Assembly: GCA_900552725.1 (NCBI GenBank)
Contig: USAT01000007.1
Coordinates: forward strand, 1-35,726
Direction of reading: 5' to 3'
Source: an uncultured Eubacteriales bacterium
GTDB lineage: Bacteria; Bacillota; Clostridia; Oscillospirales; Oscillospiraceae
Length of the DNA stretch: 35,726 bases
Both the position numbers and the translations under genes were made by a program. Shown here in pieces: positions 1 through 8,279 of the stretch; positions within the stretch are counted from its first letter, which is position 1; each line of letters begins with the position of its first letter. The notes under the pieces were generated by a model that was not told the origin of the DNA, did no database searches, and saw only the letters and a program-made list of their open reading frames with translations.

Positions 1-8
1 TTGTTGTG

Positions 9-28
9 GGGGGGGGTGGCCACCCCCC
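9..28 (-). terminator. GC-only hairpin after truA
   Basis: A run of nine G (8-16) then TGGCCA and six C forms a self-complementary G/C hairpin 45 bases past the truA stop. No U-tract follows it clearly on the minus strand, so its termination role is only plausible. The long G run is also prone to sequencing error. Confidence 0.35.
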
Positions 29-72
29 GCCGCTCATTTTGCTGACAATGGAAGAGACGCGTTTCACCAGTC

Positions 73-807
73 TTAATAGTCCACCTTCATCAGACACAGG
101 CCCTCCGGCGGTGCGGTGGGGCCGGCCTGCTTGCGGTCGCGGCTGTCCAGGATGGTCTGCATCTGCTCCGGCTCCCAGAAGCCCCGCCCTACCTCCAGCA
201 GGGTACCCACCAGAATGCGCACCATGTTCTGCAAAAAGCCGTTGCCGTGGAAGGTGAAGGTGATGCGGTCCTTCCGCTGCTGGATGTCGATGGTGTCCAC
301 CGTCCGCACGGTGGACTTTTTCATGCGGGGATTGCCGCAGAAGGCGGCGAAATCATGCTCGCCCGTCACATAGGCGGCGGCCTGCCGCATCCGCTCCACA
401 TCGGGGACGTAGGGCAGCATAGTCACATACTTCCGGTCGAAGATGGGCTTGACCTCCCCCACGAACACCGTATAGCGATAGGTCTTGCCCAGAGCGTTAT
501 ACCGGGCGTGGAACCGGGGCGCGCAGGGCTTCACCTCCCGCACGGCGATGGCGTCGGGCAGGTAGCGGTTGCAGTAGTCCCGGATCTCCTCGGGGGATTC
601 CTTTACGTCCAGTTGGGCATTGGCCACCATGGCGCGGGCGTGGACGCCCGCGTCGGTGCGGCCCGCGCCGATGATCTCCACCGGCTGGCCCGCCAGGCGG
701 GACAATACCGCCTCGAGCTTGCCCTGGATGGTCTCCCGGTCCGGCTGGCGCTCCCAGCCGAAAAACCGCGTGCCGTCATAGGCGATGGTAAATTTATAGT
801 TCTGCAT
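73..807 (-). CDS. truA: tRNA pseudouridine synthase A
   Basis: Converts uridines 38-40 of the tRNA anticodon stem-loop to pseudouridine, in the cytoplasm. The 244-residue length is normal for TruA. The N-terminal YDGTRFFGWERQP segment and the catalytic-aspartate motif GRTDAGVHA (near residue 50) are both present, as is the second-domain RFHARYNALGKTYRY signature. The C-terminal FHGNGFLQNMVRILVGTLLEVG block is also typical. Its ATG lies one base beyond the stop of the upstream GNAT-like gene, so the two are almost certainly co-transcribed. Identification is firm; nothing appears degraded. Confidence 0.97.
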   Translation of the reverse strand: MQNYKFTIAYDGTRFFGWERQPDRETIQGKLEAVLSRLAGQPVEIIGAGRTDAGVHARAMVANAQLDVKESPEEIRDYCNRYLPDAIAVREVKPCAPRFHARYNALGKTYRYTVFVGEVKPIFDRKYVTMLPYVPDVERMRQAAAYVTGEHDFAAFCGNPRMKKSTVRTVDTIDIQQRKDRITFTFHGNGFLQNMVRILVGTLLEVGRGFWEPEQMQTILDSRDRKQAGPTAPPEGLCLMKVDY

Positions 808-808
808 A

Positions 809-1936
809 TTATTTCAGCTTCTTGATAAAGCAGCGGCGGCGCTTGTGCTGCTCGATGTCGAAATCCTTCCACTGGGACTGCACCTTCTCATTGGTCTCCA
901 GCATGGGGCCGGTCTCGGCCTCCTTGATGCCCAGCTTGAAGCAGCCCAGCATGGCGTGGTACAGGATCATGGCGTTGACGCCCTTCTTCTGGTAATCAGG
1001 CCGCACGGCGATCAGCAGCAGGTCGATGGTGTCGTTTTTCCGGAACGCCTTCAGCAGGTCGATCCAGCCGGTGGGAAAATACTTGCCCCGACTCTTTTTC
1101 AGCGCCTCGGCAATGGAGGGCGCGGCCACGCCCATGGCCACCATATCCTCGTGCTCATCCATGATGAAGAAGGCCAGATTGGGGTTCACCAGCGGGGCGA
1201 ACTTGCCGCTGTAGCGCTTGATCTGCTTGTCGGTCAGCTCCACCGTGCCGTACAGCGGCGCGTAGCAGGTGTTCACCAGTTGGAAGAACCGGGGGATCAG
1301 GCCGAAGTAGTCCAGCCGGGTTCTGGGCCGGAACACATGGAGATTGCAGCGCTTCTCCACAAACTCGGACAGCTTGCGCCACCGCTCGATGATCTTTTCG
1401 TCGGTGGGCACCTGGATGAGATTCTCCACCCAGTCCACGTCCTTCACATAGCCCAGGCGGGTCAGGTGGTCGATGTAGTAGGGATGGTTATAGTAGGTGA
1501 AGAAGCAGCTCCGCCGGTCAAAGCCCTCCACCAGCATGCCCTCCCGGTCCAGATCGGTAAAGCCCAAGGGGCCGTGCACCTCGTCGCAGCCCTTCTCCTT
1601 GGCCCAGCGCTCCACCGTGGTGAACAGGGCGTTGGCCACCTGCTCGTCGTCGATGAAGTCCACCTGGGTGAAGCGCATGCGGTTGGTGTGCCACTTCTCG
1701 TTGGCCTTATGGCTGAGGATAGCGCCGATGCAGCCCACCATCTCGCCGCTGCGCATGGCCAGCCAGCAGCGGGCCTCGCAGTATTCAAAGGCGGGGTTTT
1801 TCTTCTTGTCCCAGTCGCTCATGTCGTCGTCAAAGGTGGCGGGCACGAACTGGGGCACGTCTTTATATAGAATGTTGGGATATTCCACAAACTGCCGCAG
1901 TTGGCGCTTTGTGGTCACTTCAATAATGGAAACCAT
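809..1936 (-). CDS. GNAT-like N-acetyltransferase, function unknown
   Basis: A 375-residue soluble protein. The N-terminal half (FVEYPNILYKDVPQFVP, then a segment with GEMVGCIGAI) and the C-terminal half (LLLIAVRPDYQKKGVNAMILYHAML) fit the two halves of a GNAT acyl-CoA fold, with the QKKGVNA stretch resembling the pyrophosphate-binding loop. Proteins of this length and opening sequence are widespread in gut anaerobes and are annotated only as GNAT-like; the substrate is unknown. The start has a textbook AAGGAGG seven bases upstream and a promoter at 1965-1993. It is the first gene of a two-gene unit with truA. Confidence 0.75.
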   Translation of the reverse strand: MVSIIEVTTKRQLRQFVEYPNILYKDVPQFVPATFDDDMSDWDKKKNPAFEYCEARCWLAMRSGEMVGCIGAILSHKANEKWHTNRMRFTQVDFIDDEQVANALFTTVERWAKEKGCDEVHGPLGFTDLDREGMLVEGFDRRSCFFTYYNHPYYIDHLTRLGYVKDVDWVENLIQVPTDEKIIERWRKLSEFVEKRCNLHVFRPRTRLDYFGLIPRFFQLVNTCYAPLYGTVELTDKQIKRYSGKFAPLVNPNLAFFIMDEHEDMVAMGVAAPSIAEALKKSRGKYFPTGWIDLLKAFRKNDTIDLLLIAVRPDYQKKGVNAMILYHAMLGCFKLGIKEAETGPMLETNEKVQSQWKDFDIEQHKRRRCFIKKLK

Positions 1937-1964
1937 ATTCGTTCCTCCTTACAGACACAGTTTC

Positions 1965-1993
1965 AGTGTACCGCAAGATTCCCCAAAAAGCAA
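1965..1993 (-). promoter_or_regulatory. sigma-A-type promoter for GNAT-like gene and truA
   Basis: Read on the minus strand: TTGCTT, a 17-base spacer, TACACT. It is correctly placed about 30 bases upstream of the start codon of the GNAT-like gene, which has an AAGGAGG ribosome site. Confidence 0.65.
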
Positions 1994-2004
1994 CACAAAA
2001 AGAG

Positions 2005-2033
2005 TGGAAACGGCGCGGCGTATGTGGTATACT
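2005..2033 (+). promoter_or_regulatory. promoter for phosphopantetheinyl transferase operon
   Basis: TGGAAA, 17-base spacer, TATACT, about 40 bases upstream of the ATG at 2075. The -35 element matches the consensus at four of six positions. It lies back to back with the promoter of the GNAT-like gene. Confidence 0.5.
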
Positions 2034-2074
2034 TGTTACTCAGAATATATTATGATATCGTCGGAGGTAGTCAT

Positions 2075-2644
2075 ATGGAGCTTTTCTGGTACAACATCAA
2101 GGAGATGGACGGCGCGGCCTACGACGCCGCGCTGGCCATGATGGACACGGCCCGCCGCGCCCGGGTGAAGGAGCTGCCCAACGAGGATGACCGCAAGCGC
2201 AGCGCCGCCGGTGAGGTGCTGCTGCGCAATGCCGTGGCAGCGCACCTGAACACCACGGCGGAGAGCGCACCCCTCCGCTGGGACGACAACGGCAAGCCCG
2301 GTGTGGAGGGCGACCCCTTCTACGTCAGCGTCAGCCACAGCGGCCCCTATGTGGTGGTGGCCGTGGGCGAGAAGGTGCTGGGCGTGGACGTGGAGGTCAT
2401 CCGCGGCGCGGAGGAGAAGTTCATGCGCCGGGCCTGCTCCGAAGCGGAGATGGCCTATATCCGCTATGGCGACGCCGGGTGCTTCCAGCGGTTCTGGGAG
2501 TGCTGGACCGCCAAGGAGGCGCTGTTCAAGCTGACGGGCAAGGGCCCGCTGCTGGCGCTGAGCCGCCTGGCCCTGCCGGAGGGCGTGGCGCTGGATCACA
2601 TCATGCAAAACGGCTGCGCCGTCACCGTGGCCATGAAGCTGTAA
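2075..2644 (+). CDS. 4'-phosphopantetheinyl transferase, Sfp type
   Basis: Transfers the phosphopantetheine arm of coenzyme A to a serine of carrier proteins (fatty-acid, polyketide or peptide synthase type). The 189-residue protein shows the paired Sfp motifs: GVDVE in mid-protein (magnesium ligands) and FWECWTAKEALFKLTGKG further on. The substrate-side SHSGPYVVVAVG block is also present. The open frame extends upstream to 1901, but GGAGG at 2063-2067 fixes the start at 2075. No carrier protein or synthase gene is in the window, so the partner is unknown; it shares an operon with the downstream ROK kinase, 16 bases away. Confidence 0.9.
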   Translation: MELFWYNIKEMDGAAYDAALAMMDTARRARVKELPNEDDRKRSAAGEVLLRNAVAAHLNTTAESAPLRWDDNGKPGVEGDPFYVSVSHSGPYVVVAVGEKVLGVDVEVIRGAEEKFMRRACSEAEMAYIRYGDAGCFQRFWECWTAKEALFKLTGKGPLLALSRLALPEGVALDHIMQNGCAVTVAMKL

Positions 2645-2660
2645 ACAGGAGGAGAGCATC

Positions 2661-3587
2661 ATGTATCGGATCGGTATCGACCTGGGCGGCACCAACATCG
2701 CCGTGGGCGTGGTGGACGACCGCCACAACATCATTGCCGAAGCCAGCGTCCCCACCGGAGCCTTCCGCCCGGCGGAGGAAATGGTGGCCGACATGTGCCG
2801 CGCCGTGGAGATGGCGCTGGACAAGGCGGGGCTCATCGCCGCCGACTGCGCCAGCATCGGCATCGGCTCCCCCGGCACCTGCGACAGCGAGGCGGGCACC
2901 GTGCTGCGGGCCTATAATCTGGGCTGGTTCAACGTGCCGGTGTGCCAGATGCTCCACGACCGCTTCGGCATCCCCGTTCACCTCAGCAACGACGCCAACT
3001 GCGCCGCCCTGGCGGAGATCGTGGCAGGCGCGGCAGTGGGCCGCCGTGACATGATCCTCATCACCCTGGGCACCGGCGTAGGCGGCGGCATCATCATCGA
3101 CGGCAAGATCTACGCCGGTATGCGCTCCATGGGCGCCGAGCTGGGCCATACCCTGCTGGTGCTGGAGGGTGAGCACTGTACCTGCGGCCGCGACGGCTGC
3201 TGGGAGGCGTATGCCTCCGCCACCGCCCTGATCCGCCAGGGCAAGCGGGCCGGTGCGCAGCATCCCGAGTCCGCCCTCCACGGCCGGGAGGAGCTGACGG
3301 CGCTGGACGTGTTCCAGGCCGCCGACGCGGGCGACGCGGCGGCCCAGGCGGTCATCGACCGGTGGTGCGTCTATGTGGCAGCGGGCCTGACCGATCTGGT
3401 CAACAGCCTGGCCCCGGAGATGATCCTCATCGGCGGCGGCATCAGCCGCCAGGGTGAGCGCATCCTTGCCCCCATCCGGGCCTATGTGACGGAGCACTGC
3501 TTCGGCGGCCGCGAGGGTGCCATCCCCGTCATCGCCGCGGCCCAGTTGGGCAACGAGGCGGGCATCATCGGCGCGGCGGCGCTGTAA
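2661..3587 (+). CDS. ROK-family glucokinase
   Basis: ATP-dependent phosphorylation of glucose or a related hexose in the cytoplasm. The 308-residue length is typical. Visible motifs are the N-terminal phosphate loop GIDLGGTNIAVGVV, the sugar-binding LSNDANCAALAE, the ATP-binding LGTGVGGGIIIDGKI, the GAELGHT base region, and the ROK zinc site CTCGRDGCWEAYAS with its three cysteines. The C-terminal ILIGGGISRQGE is also standard. AGGAGG precedes the ATG and a strong terminator follows. Glucose is the likeliest substrate by family resemblance, but ROK specificity cannot be read reliably from sequence alone. Confidence 0.93.
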   Translation: MYRIGIDLGGTNIAVGVVDDRHNIIAEASVPTGAFRPAEEMVADMCRAVEMALDKAGLIAADCASIGIGSPGTCDSEAGTVLRAYNLGWFNVPVCQMLHDRFGIPVHLSNDANCAALAEIVAGAAVGRRDMILITLGTGVGGGIIIDGKIYAGMRSMGAELGHTLLVLEGEHCTCGRDGCWEAYASATALIRQGKRAGAQHPESALHGREELTALDVFQAADAGDAAAQAVIDRWCVYVAAGLTDLVNSLAPEMILIGGGISRQGERILAPIRAYVTEHCFGGREGAIPVIAAAQLGNEAGIIGAAAL

Positions 3588-3601
3588 AACATGCGATAGA
3601 C

Positions 3602-3633
3602 AAAGGCCGGGAAGTACCTTCCCGGCCTTTGCT
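3602..3633 (+). terminator. Rho-independent terminator after ROK glucokinase
   Basis: AAAGGCCGGGAA and TTCCCGGCCTTT form a near-perfect stem around a short loop, followed by TTTGCTGT. It begins 15 bases after the glucokinase stop codon. Confidence 0.8.
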
Positions 3634-3658
3634 GTCACACTTTTCTCCGTCATCCGTC
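3633..3658 (+). promoter_or_regulatory. possible ECF-type autoregulatory promoter
   Basis: TGTCAC, 16 bases, CGTC lies about 29 bases upstream of the ECF sigma GTG start. This resembles extracytoplasmic-function promoters (TGAAAC-type -35 and CGTC-type -10). No good sigma-A promoter is visible in this gap. Autoregulation by the ECF factor is inferred. Confidence 0.35.
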
Positions 3659-3686
3659 CTTAGATACAGAAGGTGGTGAGCAGGCC

Positions 3687-4178
3687 GTGGATCGGGATGT
3701 ATTCGAGCAGCTCTATCAGAAATATTACGCCCCGGCGCTGCTGTATGCCCAGTCCCTGTGCCGGGGCCGCCATCTGGCGGAGGACATGGTGCAGGAGGCG
3801 TTTTACCGGGCGTGGCTGTCCCTGCCGGATGATGTGGTCAGCTTCCGAAGCTGGCTGTTCCGGGTACTGCGGAACCTGATCATCGACCACCAGCGGCGGC
3901 AGAAGCATTTGGCCGATGTGCCGCCGCCGGACACCATAGACGAGACCACGCCGGAGAATCTCCTGCTGAAGCGGGAGGACGCCGCGGCCCTGTACCGGGC
4001 CATGGAGGCGCTGGCGGAAAGCGACCGGGAGCTGCTGACCCTGTACTGCTTCGCCCGATTGACCGGAGCCGAGCTGGCGGAGGCCATGGGCGTATCCCCG
4101 GCGGTGATTCGCCAGCGGCTGCGCCGGGCCAGAGTGCGGCTGCGGCAGAAAATGGAGGAGGATGGCTATGAATTTTGA
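3687..4178 (+). CDS. ECF-type RNA polymerase sigma factor
   Basis: A 163-residue sigma-70-family factor containing regions 2 and 4 only. Region 2 (about residues 5-70) includes YYAPALLYAQSLC, HLAEDMVQEAFYRAW and the DNA-binding SFRSWLFRVLRNLIIDHQRRQ. Region 4 (about 105-160) carries LTLYCFARLTGAELAEAMGVSPAVIRQRLRRAR, a helix-turn-helix. Translation starts at GTG with AGGTGG ten bases upstream. It is cotranscribed with, and overlaps by about 11 bases, the membrane anti-sigma gene behind it, the usual arrangement. The signal it answers is not apparent. Confidence 0.93.
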   Translation: MDRDVFEQLYQKYYAPALLYAQSLCRGRHLAEDMVQEAFYRAWLSLPDDVVSFRSWLFRVLRNLIIDHQRRQKHLADVPPPDTIDETTPENLLLKREDAAALYRAMEALAESDRELLTLYCFARLTGAELAEAMGVSPAVIRQRLRRARVRLRQKMEEDGYEF

Positions 4179-5298
4179 AGAAGCCTTTGCCCGCTATCAG
4201 GCCCATACCGCCACGGCGGAGGAAACGGCGCTGGTGGAGCGGGAGCTGGAAAAGTTCCGGCTGCTGGAGGACTATCTGGCGGCGCGGGAGCTGCCGGACT
4301 TGCCGGAGACGCCCGCCGGGGCCGCGCAGGCGGAGACGAGGGCAGTGAAGCGGCGCATGAACCGCCGCACCGGCTGGACAGTGCTGGCGGCAGTGGCGGC
4401 GGTGCTGGCCATTCTGGCGCTGCTGCAATTCGTGATCTCGCCGCTGGTGAACCGCCGGGTGTACTACGTCCCCTGGCGGGAGGAGGCCGACTACGATATC
4501 GACACATACAGTGAGTTTGACGCGGGCATGTCGGCCATCACCGCGCTGTATATGCCCCTGGGCAGCTATGGCGGCAGCCTGATCAACCATACAGGCTTCA
4601 TGACCGACACCGTGGACCTGGGCTTTCTCGACAACACCGGCGCCACCCGCTCCGGCATCGGCAGCCAGGTGACGCTCCGCATGGGGAAGCTGGGCTGGCT
4701 CAACGCCAACGACCTGTCCGTGCTGGGGTATGGCTATATGGATTTTCGCTCCTGGCACACACAGGGCGGACACACCAAGGCCGCACTGGAGCAGCTTCCG
4801 GACTACTTTTCCGTCACCTCCGCCGTCACCTTTACCCGCGATCTGACCGCCGACGAGCTGGCGGCGCTGATGGAGCGCCACCCGGAGCTGACGTTTCTCT
4901 CCGCCAAGATGGAGGGTGAGCTCTTCCCCCAGGCGCTGTACTGCTCCCTTCAGAACACGGGCGTGCAGTACGGGTCGGATCTGAACAGAGACTATCCCGA
5001 TTTTCAATTTGGGGACTATCCTGATTTTCAGGTGGAAACCGTCACCGGTGAGAGCATCCAGCAGCATTTTGAGAGCCTGCTGCAATACCTGATCGACCAT
5101 CCCAAACTGGCCGATATGGCTGATGCCTTGGCCGGCGGCCGCCAATATCAGCGGATGCTGGACACCGTCCGGGAGGACGGCCTTAAGAGCAGCGGCGTAT
5201 GGGTGCAGGGCACCCCCTCCGCCATTCTGGCCCTGCTGGAGGAGAGCTGCGCCGCCGGTGTGGCCAACCGTGCCGCCGTCACCGTTTTGTCCAAATAG
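4168..5298 (+). CDS. membrane anti-sigma factor, Sigma_reg_N/Sigma_reg_C type
   Basis: Expected to hold the ECF sigma factor inactive at the membrane until a signal releases it. The cytoplasmic N-terminus (about residues 1-70) starts FEEAFARYQAHTATAEE. One membrane helix follows (WTVLAAVAAVLAILALLQFV, near 75-95), and then an approximately 280-residue outer domain. GGAGGAG at 4154-4160 is too close to ATG 4162 and correctly spaced for ATG 4168, which I chose. The DNA overlaps the sigma gene. A short tandem repeat, DYPDFQ-FG-DYPDFQ, is present near residues 275-288. Family assignment is by arrangement and remembered similarity; the signal is unknown. Confidence 0.82.
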   Translation: MNFEEAFARYQAHTATAEETALVERELEKFRLLEDYLAARELPDLPETPAGAAQAETRAVKRRMNRRTGWTVLAAVAAVLAILALLQFVISPLVNRRVYYVPWREEADYDIDTYSEFDAGMSAITALYMPLGSYGGSLINHTGFMTDTVDLGFLDNTGATRSGIGSQVTLRMGKLGWLNANDLSVLGYGYMDFRSWHTQGGHTKAALEQLPDYFSVTSAVTFTRDLTADELAALMERHPELTFLSAKMEGELFPQALYCSLQNTGVQYGSDLNRDYPDFQFGDYPDFQVETVTGESIQQHFESLLQYLIDHPKLADMADALAGGRQYQRMLDTVREDGLKSSGVWVQGTPSAILALLEESCAAGVANRAAVTVLSK

Positions 5299-5307
5299 CA
5301 CCACTCA

Positions 5308-5343
5308 CCCGCCGGAGAAACCCTCCGGCGGGCGCTTTTTTGC
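5308..5343 (+). terminator. terminator of sigma/anti-sigma operon
   Basis: CCCGCCGGAG and CTCCGGCGGG form a ten-base-pair stem with a short loop, followed by CGCTTTTTTG. It starts ten bases after the anti-sigma stop. Confidence 0.88.
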
Positions 5344-5393
5344 CCCAAAAGGGTCAAAATTCATAATTTTGACTTTTCTTTTCCTTTATTCTC

Positions 5394-5402
5394 TGGTATA
5401 TT
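5394..5402 (+). promoter_or_regulatory. extended -10 promoter for DUF4340 operon
   Basis: TGG followed by TATATT is an extended -10 element. It sits in an AT-rich patch about 50 bases upstream of the lipoprotein ATG. The matching -35 is weak (TTTTCT at 17 bases). Confidence 0.5.
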
Positions 5403-5453
5403 AAAGTATTGTAATGAATTTTACAGTGCATTTTACCCCGGAGGAGGAACCCC

Positions 5454-6374
5454 ATGAAACGCGTAATTTTACTGATTCTGGCCCTGGTGCTGACGCTGTC
5501 TCTGATGGCCTGCCGCAGCAAGGAGCCGGAGGATGCCGCCGACGCGGCGGATAACAACACCCTGTCCAACAGCGCCCCGCTGACCTTTGCCGAGGCCAGC
5601 ACCCTGGAATACGACAACGGCCAGGTGACCTGCCGCTTCCGGAGGGACGAGGACGGCTGGAAGTGGGTGGATAACGAGAGTTTTCCCCTGGATGTCAGCT
5701 ATGTAGAGGAGATCCTGACGGCGCTGGACACCATGTCTGTCACCCTGACGCCGGTGACGCCCGCCGTGGAGCCCGCCGACAGCGGCCTGGACGAGCCTGA
5801 CCGCTATATGACCGTCACCGTAGGCGAGGAGATCACCACGCTGCGCTTCGGCGACCAGAAGGATGACGGCCAGTGGTACATGGCCATCGACGGACAGGAG
5901 GACACCTATCTGGTGGCCGACGAGTTCGTGAAGCTGATGGATCGCAGCATCTATGATATGGCGGTGCTGCCCACCCTGCCGGAACTGACCGACGACAACC
6001 TGACGGTCATCACCGTCCGGCAGACGGAGGGTGAAAAGACCGTCCGCCTGTCCAAGACCGACAGCGGCTGGGTCAACGGCGGCAAGGCGCTGCCGGATGG
6101 CATCGCCGACATTGAGGCGGCCCTGGCAGACTTCACCTTTGACAAGTGCTTCAACTACAATCCCTCGCCGGACGCCGCGCCGCTGTGCGGTCTGGATGTG
6201 CCCACCGCGACGATCACCCTGTCCTACGTCAACACCGTGGGCACCGAGAGTTCCGTCGTTCTGACCCTGGGCACCCTGCGGGAGGACGGCGCCTATTACG
6301 CCACCCTCAACGATGACACCACCGTATACCTGCTTTCACAGGATAAGATAGCACCGCTGCTGGCGCTGCTGTAA
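5454..6374 (+). CDS. DUF4340-type lipoprotein
   Basis: A 306-residue secreted lipoprotein. The signal peptide MKRVILLILALVLTLSLMAC ends in a lipobox (LMAC) with Cys20 as the lipidation site, placing it on the outer face of the membrane. Beyond it is a low-complexity acidic linker, then a repeated module pattern with DEDGWKWVDNESFPLDVSYVEEIL and later KTDSGWVNGGKALPDGIADIEAAL, the type seen in DUF4340. Such proteins are often near gliding-type ABC export genes, but none is here. It precedes a two-component pair by 16 bases, so it may be a sensor-side partner; that role is inferred. Confidence 0.8.
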   Translation: MKRVILLILALVLTLSLMACRSKEPEDAADAADNNTLSNSAPLTFAEASTLEYDNGQVTCRFRRDEDGWKWVDNESFPLDVSYVEEILTALDTMSVTLTPVTPAVEPADSGLDEPDRYMTVTVGEEITTLRFGDQKDDGQWYMAIDGQEDTYLVADEFVKLMDRSIYDMAVLPTLPELTDDNLTVITVRQTEGEKTVRLSKTDSGWVNGGKALPDGIADIEAALADFTFDKCFNYNPSPDAAPLCGLDVPTATITLSYVNTVGTESSVVLTLGTLREDGAYYATLNDDTTVYLLSQDKIAPLLALL

Positions 6375-6390
6375 AGAAGGAGGACGTGTC

Positions 6391-7083
6391 ATGCGTCTTT
6401 TGATCGTGGAGGATGAGGTGCGGCTGGCGGACACCCTGCGCCAGTTGCTGCACCGGCAGGGCTATACCGCCGACGTATGCTATGACGGCGTCAGCGGCCT
6501 GGACAACGCCATGACCGGCATCTATGACCTGGTGGTGCTGGATGTGATGCTGCCGGGGATGAACGGCTTTCAGGTGGTGCAGAAGCTCCGCGCCGCCAAT
6601 GTAGCCGTCCCCGTGCTGATGCTGACGGCCAAAAGCAGCCTGGACGATCGCGTCCACGGCCTGGACTGCGGCGCGGACTACTATCTTACCAAGCCCTTCG
6701 AGCCGGAGGAGCTGCTGGCCTGCGTCCGCACGCTGCTGCGGCGAGGCGGCGGCCAGCTGCAGGAGGACACCGCCCTGACCTGGGGCGACCTGTCGCTGGA
6801 GCGGGCCACCTTCACCCTGGGCTGCGGCGGGCGGGAGGTACGCCTGAGCCGCCGGGAATACGACCTGATGGAGCTTCTGATGCGCAACGGCAGCCAGGTG
6901 GTCACCAAGGAGCAGCTATTGGTCAAGGTCTGGGGCTACGACTCTCAGGCAGAGGACAACAATGTGGAGGTGTACATCTCCTTCCTGCGGCGGAAGCTGA
7001 CCCATCTGCGCTCCGGCGTAAGGATCAGGACGCTGCGGATGCTGGGCTATTGCCTGACCCAGGATGAGGAGGCGGCGTCATGA
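6391..7083 (+). CDS. OmpR/PhoB-family response regulator
   Basis: A 230-residue two-component regulator. The receiver domain (about 1-115) has the acidic pair EDE near the N-terminus, the phosphorylation site Asp51 in VVLDVMLPG, the Thr of MLTAKSS and the Lys of TKPFEPEE. The C-terminal winged helix (about 130-230) has LSRREYDLMELLMRNGSQVV and the recognition-helix region EDNNVEVYISFLRRKL. The stop overlaps the kinase ATG as ATGA, so the two are translationally coupled. It is the likely partner of the kinase that follows. Confidence 0.95.
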   Translation: MRLLIVEDEVRLADTLRQLLHRQGYTADVCYDGVSGLDNAMTGIYDLVVLDVMLPGMNGFQVVQKLRAANVAVPVLMLTAKSSLDDRVHGLDCGADYYLTKPFEPEELLACVRTLLRRGGGQLQEDTALTWGDLSLERATFTLGCGGREVRLSRREYDLMELLMRNGSQVVTKEQLLVKVWGYDSQAEDNNVEVYISFLRRKLTHLRSGVRIRTLRMLGYCLTQDEEAAS

Positions 7084-8255
7084 TCCGGAAGCTGCGCCGG
7101 AAGATCACCGGCGTTATCATGGCGGTGGCCGCCCTGGTGCTGCTGGCGGTGTTCGCCGGGGTGTACTTCTTCTCCCGGGCCAACATTGCTGACAGCTATA
7201 CCTATCAACTGAAGCAGGCGGTGCAGACCGGCGTGCCCGACGCCCGGTTTCCCTGCTTTCTGGCGGAGGTGCTGCCCAGCGGCACCGTCCGCATCTCCGG
7301 CAGCAGCTACTACGATCTGGACGACGAGGACGCGCTGCTGGCCGCCGTCACCCAGGCGCTGGCCGACGGCGGCGAGAGCGGCGTGCTGGCATCCCGGCAC
7401 ATGCGCTTTTACCGGCAGGACGGCCCCCTGTCCATCCGCATCGCTTTTATGGACAGCACCTTTGAGCAGGCCACCCTCCGGGCGCTGGTGCGGGTCTGCC
7501 TGCTGATCGGCGGCGCGGCGCTGCTGGTGCTGCTGGGCATCAGTTGGCTGCTGAGCGGCTTCGTCTCCCGTCCCGTGGTGCGGACGTGGCAGGATCAGCA
7601 GCAGTTTATCTCCGACGCCAGCCACGAGCTGAAAACGCCGCTGACGGTGATCCTGTCCTCCGCTGACCTGCTGGAGGAATCGGCCCAGCCGGAGCAGCGG
7701 CAGTATGTGGACAACATTCTGGCGGAGTCCCGGCGGATGCGGGCGCTGGTGGAGGACATGCTGACCCTGTCCCGGGCCGAGAGCGGCCGGACTGCCGCGC
7801 CGCTGCTGCCGCTGGATCTCAGCGATCTGGTGACGGAAGCCGCACTGCGGTTCGAGCCGGTGGCCTTCGAGGCGGGACGTCCCCTGCAGTACGACATCCA
7901 GAACGGCCTGTCCATGACCGGCGACTGCCAGCAGTTGGATCAACTGGTGGACATCCTGCTGGACAACGCCGTGAAATATGCCGCGCCGGACGGCGCCATC
8001 CAACTGACGCTGAACGCCGCGGGCAAGCACGCTGTCCTGACGGTGGAGAATCCCGGTGAGCCCATCCCGCCGGAGAAACTGTCCCATATCTTCGACCGGT
8101 TCTATCGGGTGGACGACGCCCGCACCGGCGCGGGCGGCTTCGGCCTGGGTCTGGCCATCGCCCGGCAGATCGTACAGCGCCACAAGGGCACCATCACCGC
8201 CGCCAGCGACGCGAGAGCCACCCGCTTTACGGTGACGCTGCCCCTGCGGCACTGA
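7080..8255 (+). CDS. two-component sensor histidine kinase
   Basis: A 391-residue membrane kinase. Two membrane helices (near 14-36 and 140-163) bracket an outer domain of about 100 residues. The H-box is intact: DASHELKTPLTVILSS with the phosphoacceptor near His182. The ATPase domain carries the N-box LVDILLDNAVKYAAPDG, G1 VENPGEPIPPEKL, the F-box FDRFYRVDDARTGAGGFGLGLAIARQIV and a short G2. No HAMP or PAS domain is evident. It pairs with the overlapping response regulator upstream. The ligand is unknown; the co-operonic lipoprotein and the D-aminoacylase gene suggest an envelope or peptidoglycan cue. Confidence 0.93.
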   Translation: MIRKLRRKITGVIMAVAALVLLAVFAGVYFFSRANIADSYTYQLKQAVQTGVPDARFPCFLAEVLPSGTVRISGSSYYDLDDEDALLAAVTQALADGGESGVLASRHMRFYRQDGPLSIRIAFMDSTFEQATLRALVRVCLLIGGAALLVLLGISWLLSGFVSRPVVRTWQDQQQFISDASHELKTPLTVILSSADLLEESAQPEQRQYVDNILAESRRMRALVEDMLTLSRAESGRTAAPLLPLDLSDLVTEAALRFEPVAFEAGRPLQYDIQNGLSMTGDCQQLDQLVDILLDNAVKYAAPDGAIQLTLNAAGKHAVLTVENPGEPIPPEKLSHIFDRFYRVDDARTGAGGFGLGLAIARQIVQRHKGTITAASDARATRFTVTLPLRH

Positions 8256-8279
8256 GCTCACAAAATCGAGGTTTTTTCT

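Noticed and set aside
8..16. Run of nine G as a phase-variable tract
   Set aside because: It lies outside any coding region past truA; a sequencing or assembly effect is more likely.
3880..5304. Open frame of 474 codons on the minus strand
   Set aside because: Antisense to sigma/anti-sigma genes with obvious motifs and coupling.
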